Shown here piece by piece: positions 7,633-17,085 of a stretch of 64,000 nt of DNA. Origin of the DNA: Odontocerum albicorne (Eukaryota; Arthropoda; Insecta; Trichoptera; Odontoceridae); contig OX463864.1 in assembly GCA_949825065.1 (NCBI GenBank), forward strand, positions 17,745,327-17,809,326. The letters are read 5' to 3'. The notes below the pieces were generated by a model that was given only the letters and a program-made list of their open reading frames with translations, searched no databases and was not told the origin of the DNA. A program made the translations under genes and the position numbers. Positions within the stretch are counted from its first letter, which is position 1. Each line of letters starts with the position of its first letter.

Positions 7633-10398
7633 TTGAATGCTGATGGAAGTCTCGACTCAACTGGCCTTTCTATTGACGACATTCGATCACAAGGATCAAT
7701 CAGTTCCCCGGAGCAAGCAAATTTCACAGATTTTGTACCAAACTCTCTCAACATACCGACCATATCGAGAATCCTCTCCGGTTCTAATGGCCGTAAGGAG
7801 GATATTCCTGATATTCTTCTAAGGACTGTCACAGCTAAACCTCCTGCGGGAAACCAAAATCAAGAACTACCAAGAGTTGATTCAACACCAAAAAACCAAT
7901 CCAATATCCTGGGAATATCGGGACCAAAAAATAATAAAGGACAAGGTATAGAAAGAACTATAACAGAAAGAGAGTCTTCTACCGAAGGATCAGCTCTACC
8001 TGTTATGGACCCAGATATGGGAAACTTAGATAGACCATTAATTATTGATAATACTGGAGAATCGAACACAAGAAGAAATCTCCAGTATTCAACGAATAAA
8101 AATACAGAAGTCACGAACGGAGATACGAATTCTGTTGAGAATGCAGCAAAAAACGGTGAGCAAGGAAGCGCTACGTTGACAACATTCGTCTTGAAGGATT
8201 TCGAAGTGTCAACGGAACGTCTTCATAATCTGGCTAATGCAAATAGTGAAGGAAAGGTTCAACCGAAACCGACAAAAGGGTCTGGAAGCACAGTAACACA
8301 TAGGACTAATGCTATCGGTGTTACATGGCCAGTTGCTTGGAATCTTCACATCTATTTAGCGACAGTTATGTTTACGATACTGGCTGTCTATTCAATTTTC
8401 AAGATCATATGCTATAACAAATTTACCCATCTATTTACACAATACTACTTTATCATTCTTCACCTAATTTTGGTGTTGGTTTGTTTAATGCGTATTTTCT
8501 ACATGTGTTACGATCCTTATAACATCAACAATTCCCTTCCGATGTTCCTCAGCGAGATTCTTCTACACGTTCCAGAAATATTCCTCAGCATTGCTTTTGC
8601 AGCGTCGATCCTCTTCTTACTTATCAACAGCATCAATTTCAAGAACAGCTGTTATTCTATGATTGTGCGTCCGAGAACAATAATTATCGGAGGTTTATTA
8701 CACGTCATCTTCTGCATTGTCTTACATATGATTGAAAATACAAATTCAGTGTACAAAAATCTGGATACTGTGGAAAAGAGGATCCTTGGTTTGGTATGCC
8801 AAGTTGTGTACGTTCTAGTATGTTTGACTCTTGGTCTTCTTTATTTGTATGTATATAAAATGCTGAAGAAAGTATTGCAGAAGAAGTCACATTCGTACAT
8901 TCACGGATTCCAGAACTTATATCAAGCTATTCATATCAATCTAGCTACGGCAATGTTGTTCATACTTCTAGCTTTCCTGCAGATTTACGGAATCTTTGGC
9001 ATCAATATCCAAGTGAATATGACCAAATTCAATTGGCTCCAATGGGGATATCAATTCTCATTGAGGGTAATTGAAATTAGTATTGTAGCTCTGATTTCGT
9101 GGGTGATAAGTCTCAAAGTTGGAATTGTAGCTAGTCTTCAACATGAAAAAACTGACGGTCACAAGATACCTGGACTCGGTCTGTTCCCTTGTACAGCAAG
9201 TTCGAGCAACGAACAATTTGAGTCAGACTACCCAGCTATATGCAATACTAATACAAACCTTCATACTTATACTCTAAGAACTGGTAAGCCCATTTACGAT
9301 GCTGGTGTTTTGGGTCCGCACTTGCAAGGTGTTCCTGATCAGTGTTGTTCCACTGGATTAGAAGGGCAAAGATTCCAAATCAATTCTCTCAATGTTAACT
9401 GTGATAATGGTTCTATAGCTGAAAACTATTCAGGTCATAGTTCGATCGCTAATGCTGCTCACAGCAGCTCGACCGAATCTAGCAATGCTACATCTAGTCA
9501 AGGGGTTACGAACCATCTTATGAAAGGTCACAATCAAGGCAATGCCTCAAATATGCAAGGATATATGGATAACATATCTGCATCGGAAGAACACTACTCA
9601 AACTGTGAGCCTGCTATCCAAAACATGGATCCATCAGGCAGTGATTCTATTGATCATGAATACAATGTTATCCAGTATGGAAGTAACTCAGATTTTGTAA
9701 GAGATATAAATCATAAAAATGGTGCGTACGGAAATGGAGGATCAGTTCGTGGTTCTCAGAACAACTTCAAGCATCTTTCCTTCGATAGGTTGTCGTCCAG
9801 AAACAACAGTGGACATAACTTAAGCAATCCTAGGAAAAAGCATAGAAAACAGAACTCGAATCAAAAGGGCCAACAAAACTGCATGACATTAGGATATGAT
9901 CCAAACATGCATCATTACCATCACCCTCATATGAACGAGACTGGAGAATTCGGTTACCCATCAGATAACGGATCATTCCACACGTCAGGCATTCAAACAT
10001 TAAACCCAGTGAGGAATTATTATGATCCTTCAGTTATGATGCTCCAAGGTGGTCCAGTAAGGGAGTCTCAGCGCCGTGGAAGAAACAATTCTCCAACTTC
10101 TTCAATGATGAACTCGAGTGGATCTCAGAAACGTGGTAAAAATAGCAACCACGTTTTCAACAACCAAGACCGACCGAAATCGACCGATCTTTATGGATTT
10201 TCCGATAATCCGAATGAACGAAGTTTTACAAACGCCATTGGTGGCGGCCCAAACCAGAATAGAGGTCAAAATTTTGAACATCAAGGGTCGTATCTGAATC
10301 CGGAGCAGGTCGCCGAGAACGAGGAGAGAGGAGGAAGCATGCTGGTCGCACAGGATGGCTTCGTAAGGTTCAGACCATTGGAAGATCCCCAGACTTGA
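7633..10398 (+). CDS. Last exon of PRRT3/4-like multi-pass membrane protein gene
   Basis: A 2,766-bp open frame (921 codons plus TGA) follows the acceptor TATTTTTTCTAG, so the first codon, TTG, is an internal leucine and not a start. Numbered from that leucine, residues 1-230 are hydrophilic and Ser/Asn/Pro-rich. Residues about 237-500 hold about seven hydrophobic segments: about 237-259, 271-292, 306-331, 349-367, 385-409, 433-455 and 476-500. The tail, about 501-921, is long and low-complexity (Asn, Ser, Gly, His), with a HHYHHPHMN stretch. The block MRIFYMCYDPYNINNSLPMF, followed by an ILLHVPEIFLS helix, resembles the RAF..YDAYG....LP…LLQDLP region that I recall from vertebrate proline-rich transmembrane proteins 3 and 4. 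The biochemical function of that family is poorly defined. Plasma-membrane location is inferred. The exon is intact, GC-richer than its surroundings, and the only long constrained coding region in the window. It joins exons 1099-1196 and 5692-5778 in frame. Another insect multi-pass family cannot be excluded. Confidence 0.9.
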   Translation: MNADGSLDSTGLSIDDIRSQGSISSPEQANFTDFVPNSLNIPTISRILSGSNGRKEDIPDILLRTVTAKPPAGNQNQELPRVDSTPKNQSNILGISGPKNNKGQGIERTITERESSTEGSALPVMDPDMGNLDRPLIIDNTGESNTRRNLQYSTNKNTEVTNGDTNSVENAAKNGEQGSATLTTFVLKDFEVSTERLHNLANANSEGKVQPKPTKGSGSTVTHRTNAIGVTWPVAWNLHIYLATVMFTILAVYSIFKIICYNKFTHLFTQYYFIILHLILVLVCLMRIFYMCYDPYNINNSLPMFLSEILLHVPEIFLSIAFAASILFLLINSINFKNSCYSMIVRPRTIIIGGLLHVIFCIVLHMIENTNSVYKNLDTVEKRILGLVCQVVYVLVCLTLGLLYLYVYKMLKKVLQKKSHSYIHGFQNLYQAIHINLATAMLFILLAFLQIYGIFGINIQVNMTKFNWLQWGYQFSLRVIEISIVALISWVISLKVGIVASLQHEKTDGHKIPGLGLFPCTASSSNEQFESDYPAICNTNTNLHTYTLRTGKPIYDAGVLGPHLQGVPDQCCSTGLEGQRFQINSLNVNCDNGSIAENYSGHSSIANAAHSSSTESSNATSSQGVTNHLMKGHNQGNASNMQGYMDNISASEEHYSNCEPAIQNMDPSGSDSIDHEYNVIQYGSNSDFVRDINHKNGAYGNGGSVRGSQNNFKHLSFDRLSSRNNSGHNLSNPRKKHRKQNSNQKGQQNCMTLGYDPNMHHYHHPHMNETGEFGYPSDNGSFHTSGIQTLNPVRNYYDPSVMMLQGGPVRESQRRGRNNSPTSSMMNSSGSQKRGKNSNHVFNNQDRPKSTDLYGFSDNPNERSFTNAIGGGPNQNRGQNFEHQGSYLNPEQVAENEERGGSMLVAQDGFVRFRPLEDPQT

Positions 10399-10561
10399 TC
10401 CTCACTTTCTTCCAGCTACGGTGAGCTGGATTTCTGATCCGAGCCTTACTTCTCGGACGAAGACCTCGTGTAAAAAAGGGGGGGGTGACGTGAACTAGTA
10501 TTACTAATATTTAAGATTTTTTACCGCAATTTTATTTGGCGGGTACGGACTGAGTGGGTTA

Positions 10562-10567
10562 AATAAA
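10562..10567 (+). promoter_or_regulatory. Candidate poly(A) signal AATAAA
   Basis: The first AATAAA downstream of the stop codon, 164 bp after it. Such hexamers are frequent by chance in DNA this AT-rich. Confidence 0.4.
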
Positions 10568-10738
10568 AAATGACTCTTGATTTTCTTCGTATCCCCTTTT
10601 GAATTACAAATATTGTGTGTAGATAGATAAAAAACAAATGACTTTGCCTATCTACTGTGATTGTTTTAAAATATATTAAAATTATTATGACTTATTGATT
10701 ATTACTGAATATATATATTTATTTGGTAATACGCATAT

Positions 10739-10744
10739 AATAAA
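10739..10744 (+). promoter_or_regulatory. Candidate poly(A) signal AATAAA
   Basis: Second AATAAA downstream of the stop, followed within 30 bp by a GTGTGT-like stretch that could act as a downstream element. Usage is unproven. Confidence 0.35.
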
Positions 10745-11009
10745 TTATTTGGTGTGTATAATATAAATTGAAGAGAAATGTCATCATATATACATTTATA
10801 TACGTTACAGTTTCATAGCATTTCAGATAGAAGATGCAGGGATGAAATTTATAACCATAGATAAACACTATTGTCAAATAGACGAACGGTGGTCTGATTG
10901 GTCAAAACATCTTTTTATTTAGTTCTAATCTCATATTTTGAGATCTGTATTCAAGTCTCGCATTTTGAAATGTGATTTTGGGTTTTTATCTCCCTATTAT
11001 ATCTTTTAA

Positions 11010-11460
11010 TTTCTCTCAGTTTTTCGTAGTCAACCAACACATTCGTGGAACACCGTCTTGGTCTACCCAAGGACTACTTGATTTGGTCTCATGTACTCTT
11101 ACAATACTGGTTCGAGTTTTAATAGGTCTTCTTGATGTAGATTTTGGATCTGTTAAATTGCAAAAAATCATTCCTGGGAGATAGCTGTCTCTCCACCTTT
11201 TAGACGATCTTCCTATCATGAAATGTCTTATGAGGATTTCATCTGCCTCTGTGTGGGATCCTATCACAGCCCATCCTATCCATATGGTCATGTCAGTACC
11301 GCCTTCTCTTCCTACTCCATCTCTGACTATATCATCTGTGTTGCAGTTCTGTCGGATATGAGAGATTCTGACCTTATTTTCCGTCGATGGTTTATTCTCA
11401 TCTCGAATGATCGAAGAATGCTCGTGTCAGCTCTTTAAGACATAATCGACCTTACACATA
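11010..11460 (-). pseudogene. Decayed LINE reverse transcriptase C-terminal fragment
   Basis: Minus-strand frames contain HDHMDRMGCDRIPH and, in another frame, SSKRWRDSYLPG. These resemble the HI-RM…and RPRKRWRDDL blocks at the C-terminus of insect non-LTR reverse transcriptases. Several stops and at least one frameshift separate them. A repeat origin is likely but the family is uncertain. Confidence 0.5.
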
Positions 11461-12288
11461 GGTCTTATGAATTCGAACTTTGGTATTGATGTACGTGTTT
11501 GGTTTTTCAGATCATATTTCTTAGACAACCAGATGTTCAAATGATATTTGAAATTGAGTGTTTATCATAAATGATAAAAATTTGTCTCACATTATATTCT
11601 TTGAGATCAAATTTCAATATTATTTTATAATGATGTAAAGTTTTCATTGTTATTTCATTGGTAAATAATTTTTCTCCTATAGTCAAATGAATATAATTAA
11701 TTTGTACGTATATAAATGTTTATACGATATGAACTCTTTAGGTATTACGTGTGAATAAAATATAATTTTTGTCAGTGTTTCAATTCACGTATTATATTCT
11801 GTGTGTGGATTTCGAAAAATGGAATTGTTATATAATTAACGATGGACGAATTGTGAAGAATTTTTTTTATAGAGTTTTAGGTCACGAAAAGACTTTGTAC
11901 ATTTAGCCAATTTTTTAACTGTAGGTTTAACTGACGTTTCTGATGTGAAATACATTTTTTTTTAATGTGTCTTTGCTGGCAATACTATAATTTGTCGAAT
12001 TATAAAACTTATTTTGTTAACCCAATGATTTTACGAACAAAATGTGTTATATTTCTGTCAAATTTTGTTAAATTTTAATAATATTTTTTTCTGTATACAA
12101 CTTGAGATTTTTAATTCAGGTTTTTCAAAATAAAATAAAAAAATTAATAATTTCCAAAATATTAAAATTTGAATATTGTTTACTTTAATATTTGAGGACC
12201 ATTATGTAACCCTTTCACTGCAATTTTTTTCTTATGGTTAACCTCCAGTGCTAGGTTATTTTTGAAATTCAAAACTACCTTATTTTTT
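11461..12288. other. AT-rich intergenic sequence
   Basis: No gene, RNA or repeat boundary recognised. An AATAAA lies at 11754-11759. Confidence 0.5.
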
Positions 12289-12483
12289 GTAATTTATTTT
12301 TATCAAACACTGTTTATTCCACTTTTTTGTGACGGTATAACCCTACCGGTTTCAAGGCTTTCACCCCATCTTCAGGGGAGTGTAAACAAGGATCCCCTGA
12401 AGATGAGGTGAAAACCTTGAAACCGGTAGGGTTATACCGTCACAAAAAAGTGGAATAAACAGTGTTTGATAAAAATAAATTAC
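12289..12483. repeat. Foldback (palindromic) element
   Basis: A 195-bp near-perfect inverted repeat. The left arm starts GTAATTTATTTTTATCAAAC and the right arm ends with its exact complement. The arms are about 90 bp with few mismatches, around a short GTGTAAACAAGGA-like centre. Each arm contains GTTTCAAGG…TTTCACC…ATCTTCAGGGGA and CCGGTAGGGTTATACCG (or complements). Single-arm relatives lie at 4437-4545 and 34179-34280. Homology to the 34-kb copy extends beyond the right arm to about 12530 (AAACCTCCACAA…ATGCCTTAACTATAAA). It encodes nothing. Confidence 0.85.
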
Positions 12484-12988
12484 AATGTCTTTAAACCTCC
12501 ACAACATTAATGCCTTAACTATAAACAACTACCTTATTTTGTTAGCTGTAGACCTTTAAATACAATACAACACAACAGTCCCTTACACCCACCTTTTAGA
12601 TTAGACCTTTGTCTAAAATATATTGAAGTACTCATGTCTTTGAATAAATTTTAATAGTAAGTCACGATTTCTTGCCAGATCTAAACTATATAAATATTAT
12701 TAAGGTTTTTTTCAATTATTCCATTTTATTTAAAGATATCTTCGAAATACAGTATTGCCAGTAATAATTGTTTTTTAACCATTAATCTTGCCATGTGAAT
12801 TGTAAAGTGATTTGAATCGTAGCATTTTTTGAAATAGACTAATTTTGTTTTTATTTCAACGAATTTTCAACATGTACCTAATTCCAGGTGCCAAGTTTTT
12901 TTTTTTTATTTTATTTAATATTTGAATGTGATTTTTTTTATTGAATATCTAAATAATATGATTCCTACACACCGAATTTATAAGCATT

Positions 12989-13020
<32 letters not shown>

Positions 13021-13179
13021 TTTAATGTGATGGTAAATGTTGACTGATTAATAATATTTTAATATCAATGAAAAAAAAAATTCATTACATGTGAATTTTC
13101 TAACAATATAAAATAATAATTCATAATCCTAATATTATTATTAGCAGTATACACAGGCAGCATGAATGCGGTTACATTT
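12484..13179. other. AT-rich intergenic sequence with (TA)n
   Basis: No gene seen. A simple TATATA run lies at about 12988-13009, and several homopolymer A/T tracts are present. Confidence 0.55.
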
Positions 13180-13650
13180 ATATCAAGGTTTAACTGTCAT
13201 ATGTTCATGAAGATAAAGCAAAGGAAACAAAACAGTTATTTTTGAGTTTCTGTCTAGGAACTTATCTAGACTATTTTTAAACTGATTCATTGTCACAGCG
13301 CTCACTAGACTATTGAGCAGTTTCTTACCAAGATTCCACAACTCGGTTAGTAAAACAATGTTTTCTTGGATTATTGTGGAATTTAGTTTTGAAAAGTTTC
13401 AACTGATGTTGTCGTAAATATGTTTTGATCGAAAGAAAAAAATTATGTTCGGAGTTCGTAATTATTGTTAGGATGTCTTATTCTCGTACTCAATCATCAA
13501 GTCTTTACGATTTCATCTTTGTTGCAGGATAGGCAACTTCAACAAATGTAGTCGATCTTCATAAGTCAGATATCTTCGACATTTTGTTGCTCATCTTTAA
13601 ACCCTTTCAAGAATTTCAATGTCGTTTACGAAGTAAAGACTCCGTATTCG
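13180..13650 (-). pseudogene. CR1-like LINE reverse transcriptase C-terminal remnant
   Basis: Minus-strand translation gives TELWNLGKKLLNSLVSAVTM followed by NQFKNSLDKF (about 13260-13350). This is the classic C-terminal motif of CR1/Jockey-group LINEs (VVNxWNxLP..VV…SxNxFKNxLDKF). Further upstream on the minus strand are RIRHPNNNYELRT-like and KIEILERV-like pieces in shifted frames. The copy is full of stops. Confidence 0.7.
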
Positions 13651-13807
13651 GCAACCAAATTAAAGCAAAATTATATTTCATGATATTTGATTTTAATAAA
13701 TAATTGTAAAATGGAAATAAAACATTAGTAATTTTATGAATATTAAAACTTTCGTGGCCTACATAGATGGTAACACTCGTCTTCTGACCCGAGTTGTATT
13801 TCTGTTT

Positions 13808-13942
13808 GTACACAGTTTAAAAAACATCAAACTTTAACGTTTAAAAACAAATGGGCTTTAAAGTTTGATGTTTTTTTTAACTCTGTAACGTTGTACACAG
13901 TTTAAAAAACATTAAACTTCCGCCCACTTTAACGTTTAAATG
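13808..13942. repeat. Direct and inverted short repeats
   Basis: GTACACAGTTTAAAAAACAT occurs at 13808 and again at 13893, each followed by an AAACTT…TTTAACGTTTAAA block. Between them an inverted copy (TTAAAGTTTGATG then T8, 13857-13886) can pair with the first, giving a hairpin with arms of about 28 bp. This may be debris of a small transposon. The class is unknown. Confidence 0.65.
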
Positions 13943-14039
13943 TATTTCATGTCATAACTGTAATGAGTTATTAAAAATGGTTTAAAAGTTCACTTTTTTT
14001 TTTTTCAAACAATTTGATTCAGATAACATTGGCAGTTAC

Positions 14040-14765
14040 TTCCTTCCGTGGTTGCAGTCCTAAGACTGGTTTGCAGCAATTTGAACTCTTCTCCTCCATT
14101 CCCCCCTGTCCTGTGCGGCTCTTTTTAAGTCTGTGTATGTTGAGCAGCGCACGTCCACCAACAGGTCCTCCAGGTACTCTCGGCGTGGGCGTCCCCTAGA
14201 GTTTGTCCCCTCGGTCATGCCCTCCATTATGGCATGCAAGATGCCCTCTTGTCGTATTATATGACCGATCCATCTTGTACGCCTTTCGGACAGGATCCTG
14301 AGCAGGTGCCTTCCTCCTTCGATTCGTTGGAGAACCTCTTCATTTGTGATGCGGTCTCTCCAGGAAATTCCTAATAGTCTTCTATAGGACCACATCTCAA
14401 AAGCCTCTAGTCTTCGTCTATCTCTTTCGGATAGGCACCATGTCTCGCAGCCGTACATCAAGATACTCCATACATAGGTCTTGATGAGGAGTATTCTCAG
14501 TTTAAGGTCTATATTATTTGATTCTATTATTTTCGACCTTTTATTGCAAGTCTAGCCTGATGTATACGGCTGTCGACCTCGCTCTTGGACCGACCGTCCC
14601 ATGTTATTTTGCTCCCGAGGTAGACAAACTCCTTGGTGTTCTTTAGTGGTTTACCCGACATCACTATTCTCATCTGGTGCTGCGCTCGGCCTACAGTCAG
14701 CAGCTTTGTTTTGTCTTTATTTATCTTCATACTGTAGTTATTTTGAAGAATGCTTTCCATAGTTG
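14040..14765 (-). pseudogene. LINE reverse transcriptase C-terminal region, frameshifted
   Basis: On the minus strand, 14760-14527 reads SMKINKDKTKLLTVGR, EFVYLGSKITWDG and EVDSRIHQARLAIKGRK. After a frameshift near 14530 the sequence resumes as LRILLIKTYVWSILMYGCET, RRRLEAFEMWSYRRLLGISW, RITNEEVLQRI, TRWIGHIIRQEG and a GRPRREYLEDLL tail ending near 14060. These are the consecutive thumb and C-terminal blocks of an insect non-LTR retrotransposon. The 5' part is missing. Apart from the shift the frame is well preserved, so the insertion is fairly recent. Confidence 0.85.
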
Positions 14766-15123
14766 TTAAGGCAGTTACTAGAAATTAGTATTAATTATGA
14801 ATTAATTTGTCAATTTTCAAAATGGTAAACTGTTTCAAGGTGAGTATTCGAAAAGAAAAATAAAATTGAGATACCATCAGGACCACAGCTGTGTTCAAAA
14901 TCGGGAATTTATTTTAACATTTTTTTAATATTAATTACTTAGTGTAATTTGCAAAAATTTGAAAATATAACAATTAAATTTTTTTAGTGAGGAAATCTAT
15001 TTCATTCTAAAATCCTTATTTAAAATCAATCAATCGCAATTCCAGAGGATTTTTTTCTAAGTTTCGATAAAATGTTTATTAGCAATTTCTTTATTGAGTC
15101 GTCTTTTATATTTATGAAGATTA
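14766..15123. other. AT-rich intergenic sequence
   Basis: Nothing recognised. Confidence 0.5.
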
Positions 15124-15540
15124 CCATATTTTACAGACTATAAGACGCACTTTGATTTCCAGGCAATTTAAAAAAAAAACAACATCGGTGCCAGTGAACT
15201 TGAATCACTTTCAATTCAAGTTCACTGGCACCGTAGACTGCAATGACGCATCATAGGCTAGACAATGTTCTGGGTTTGTGATGGCGGGATGGGAGGGAGA
15301 CAGTGTTAGCAAGCTTGCAAATCCTCGCAACACATGTTCGTCGCATCGGTGCACTGCTGCCAGTTGAATCCAATGTTGCCAGATAGAGATAGGTTTCCCG
15401 TAGCATCAAATATATGCCCATTTTTAAGACTGGCGGGAATTTTAAATCAAACACTGGATATTTTGATATTAATTTCGAGTATAAGACGCACCTGAATTTT
15501 GGAGGCAATTTTTTGAAGTCTTATAGTCCGTAAAATACGG
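15124..15540. mobile_element. TA-flanked MITE with GACTATAAGAC ends
   Basis: A 417-bp element. The left end is CCATATTTTACAGACTATAA and the right end is the complement of CCGTATTTTACGGACTATAA. TA lies on both sides (15122-15123 and 15541-15542). The inverted repeat is about 25 bp, continued by subterminal GACGCAC and AGGCAATTT motifs on both sides. The GACTATAAG(A/T)CGCA end resembles a TA-specific element class that I recall from many animal genomes. The family assignment is from memory and unconfirmed. No transposase is encoded. A perfect internal hairpin lies at 15186-15233. Confidence 0.8.
15186..15233. repeat. Perfect 19-bp hairpin inside the MITE
   Basis: CGGTGCCAGTGAACTTGAA at 15186-15204 is exactly complementary to 15215-15233, separated by a 10-nt loop. 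Such a perfect, GC-balanced stem stands out against the AT-rich background. Confidence 0.9.
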
Positions 15541-15651
15541 TATTAAATTTACTATGAGAAATTAAATTGTAAAATGCGGTAGCAGATGACAGTTTTCATT
15601 ACAAAATTCAGCAATAGTTGATACAAAAGTCTTGATGAATAAATACTACAG

Positions 15652-16095
15652 TAATAACATTTTTTATTGTATAGTGTTGAACTGGATGACATTTTGTATG
15701 GCATAATGACATATTGGATAGCATAATGCTGTATTGGATGACATTTTTTATGGCATAATGCTGTACTGGATGACATTTTGTATGGCATAATGACATATTG
15801 GATAGCATAATGCTGTATTGGATGACATTTTTTATTGCGTAATGTACTAGATGACATTTTCAATAGCACAATTCTATATTGGGCGACATATTTTATTGCA
15901 TAATGCTGTACTGGGTGACATTTTGTATGGCGTAATGATATACTAGATGATATTTATGTAGCATTTTCTATGGGATAATGTTGACATTTTCTATGGCATA
16001 ATGTTGTACTGGATAACATTTTTTATATCATAATGCTGCACTGGATAACATTTTCTATGACATAATGCTATACTGGATGACTTGTATGGCATAAT
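15652..16095. repeat. Minisatellite of about 31 bp with an 83-bp higher-order period
   Basis: Units of the form TGGATGACATTTT(TG)TATGGCATAATG are repeated about 14 times with variation. The block beginning ATTTTGTATGGCATAATGAC at 15691 recurs at 15774, so an 83-bp multi-unit period is superimposed. Minus-strand open frames of about 100 codons across it simply follow the repeat. Confidence 0.85.
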
Positions 16096-16702
16096 GCTGT
16101 TTTCTATAGAGCAGCAGAGTGATTATACATTTTTTTGACTGGTTTAAAATTAAAATAATTCATAAAATTAATTGCACTAATTTTATTTTATTTTAAAAGC
16201 GCTAACAGAAAAAAAGCTAAGTAGCTTTTTTTTTCAATTTTTTGAATCTTACTAGCACAATTTTATTAGTTGTAGATTTTTGTTTGTAATTTTTTGTTGA
16301 AATGTTGATTTTGATTAAAATCTCTTTAGAGATTTACTTAAATAAACATAAATTAGAATTATAATGGAGGTCTATGTAACTGCCAATTTTATAGGGATCA
16401 ATCATGCTAATTAAATATCGCCTTACACTTTCTTCCCAAACCATGAGTTTTTAGTCTCAATACCGTTACAAGAGTCATGGCTGGAACTTTACATCCCCCA
16501 GAAGATAAAGGTTGCAATTGTCTCTGAAACGTCTGTCATTATTTAAGTCAAATAATCAAATACTATCAACTCAGCAAAATATTTTAAACTTGTGAAAAAC
16601 CACCGTGAAAATCTTCAAATATATACATAGCATTATTTCAATGGAAAGGTGGTACATAACAATGCTAAAATCCTCCATTTTGTGGACATAGAGAATTGCT
16701 TT
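16096..16702. other. AT-rich intergenic sequence
   Basis: Nothing recognised. Confidence 0.5.
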
Positions 16703-16798
16703 ATTAGGCAAAGCCTGTGACAATGTGGTCTCAGTCCTTAATCATAAATTATTAGGCAAGGCCTGTGACAATGTGGTCTCAGTCCTTAATCATAAATT
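16703..16798. repeat. 48-bp tandem duplication
   Basis: ATTAGGCAAAGCCTGTGACA and the next 28 bp are repeated immediately at 16751 with a single substitution (AAAGCC to AAGGCC). The near identity suggests a recent duplication. Confidence 0.9.
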
Positions 16799-16993
16799 TC
16801 ATATATTTGTATTTAATTCTAAATCTCTCAGCTGAAACATTCACACTTTGTGTTTACACAAAGCTTTACTTTTGATAAATAAGTATTTTTTGCTCATAGT
16901 CATTATATAAATTCCTAAATGCCTAAATATAAAATAGATTTAACACTTTTTGTGCCAAGTTATAGTTTTCAAATCGAGATCTTTAAAAATATA

Positions 16994-17085
16994 CAGTAGT
17001 CCCCCTTTATTCATGAGGAATATATTCAAAGATATATCAAATCGTGATGTGAGAAACCAGAGGCATCAATTTGTCCATAAGTACA
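16994..17085. mobile_element. Tigger-like terminal fragment
   Basis: CAGTAGTCCCCCTTTATTCA after a TA resembles the Tigger-type end CAGTAGTCCCCCCTTATCC. It is followed by a GGAATATATTC and GTGAGAAACC progression that also fits. No partner end was found downstream, so it is partial. Confidence 0.4.

Larger units (their letters stand above)
10399..11000 (+). other. Probable 3' untranslated region
   Basis: AT-rich sequence after the TGA, with no coding segment. Candidate polyadenylation hexamers are listed separately. The real end of the transcript cannot be decided from sequence alone. Confidence 0.55.

Noticed and set aside
7633..7650. Translation start of a 921-codon gene at TTG 7633
   Set aside because: The TTG lies directly after an intron acceptor and joins in frame to upstream exons. 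There is no reason to place a start there.
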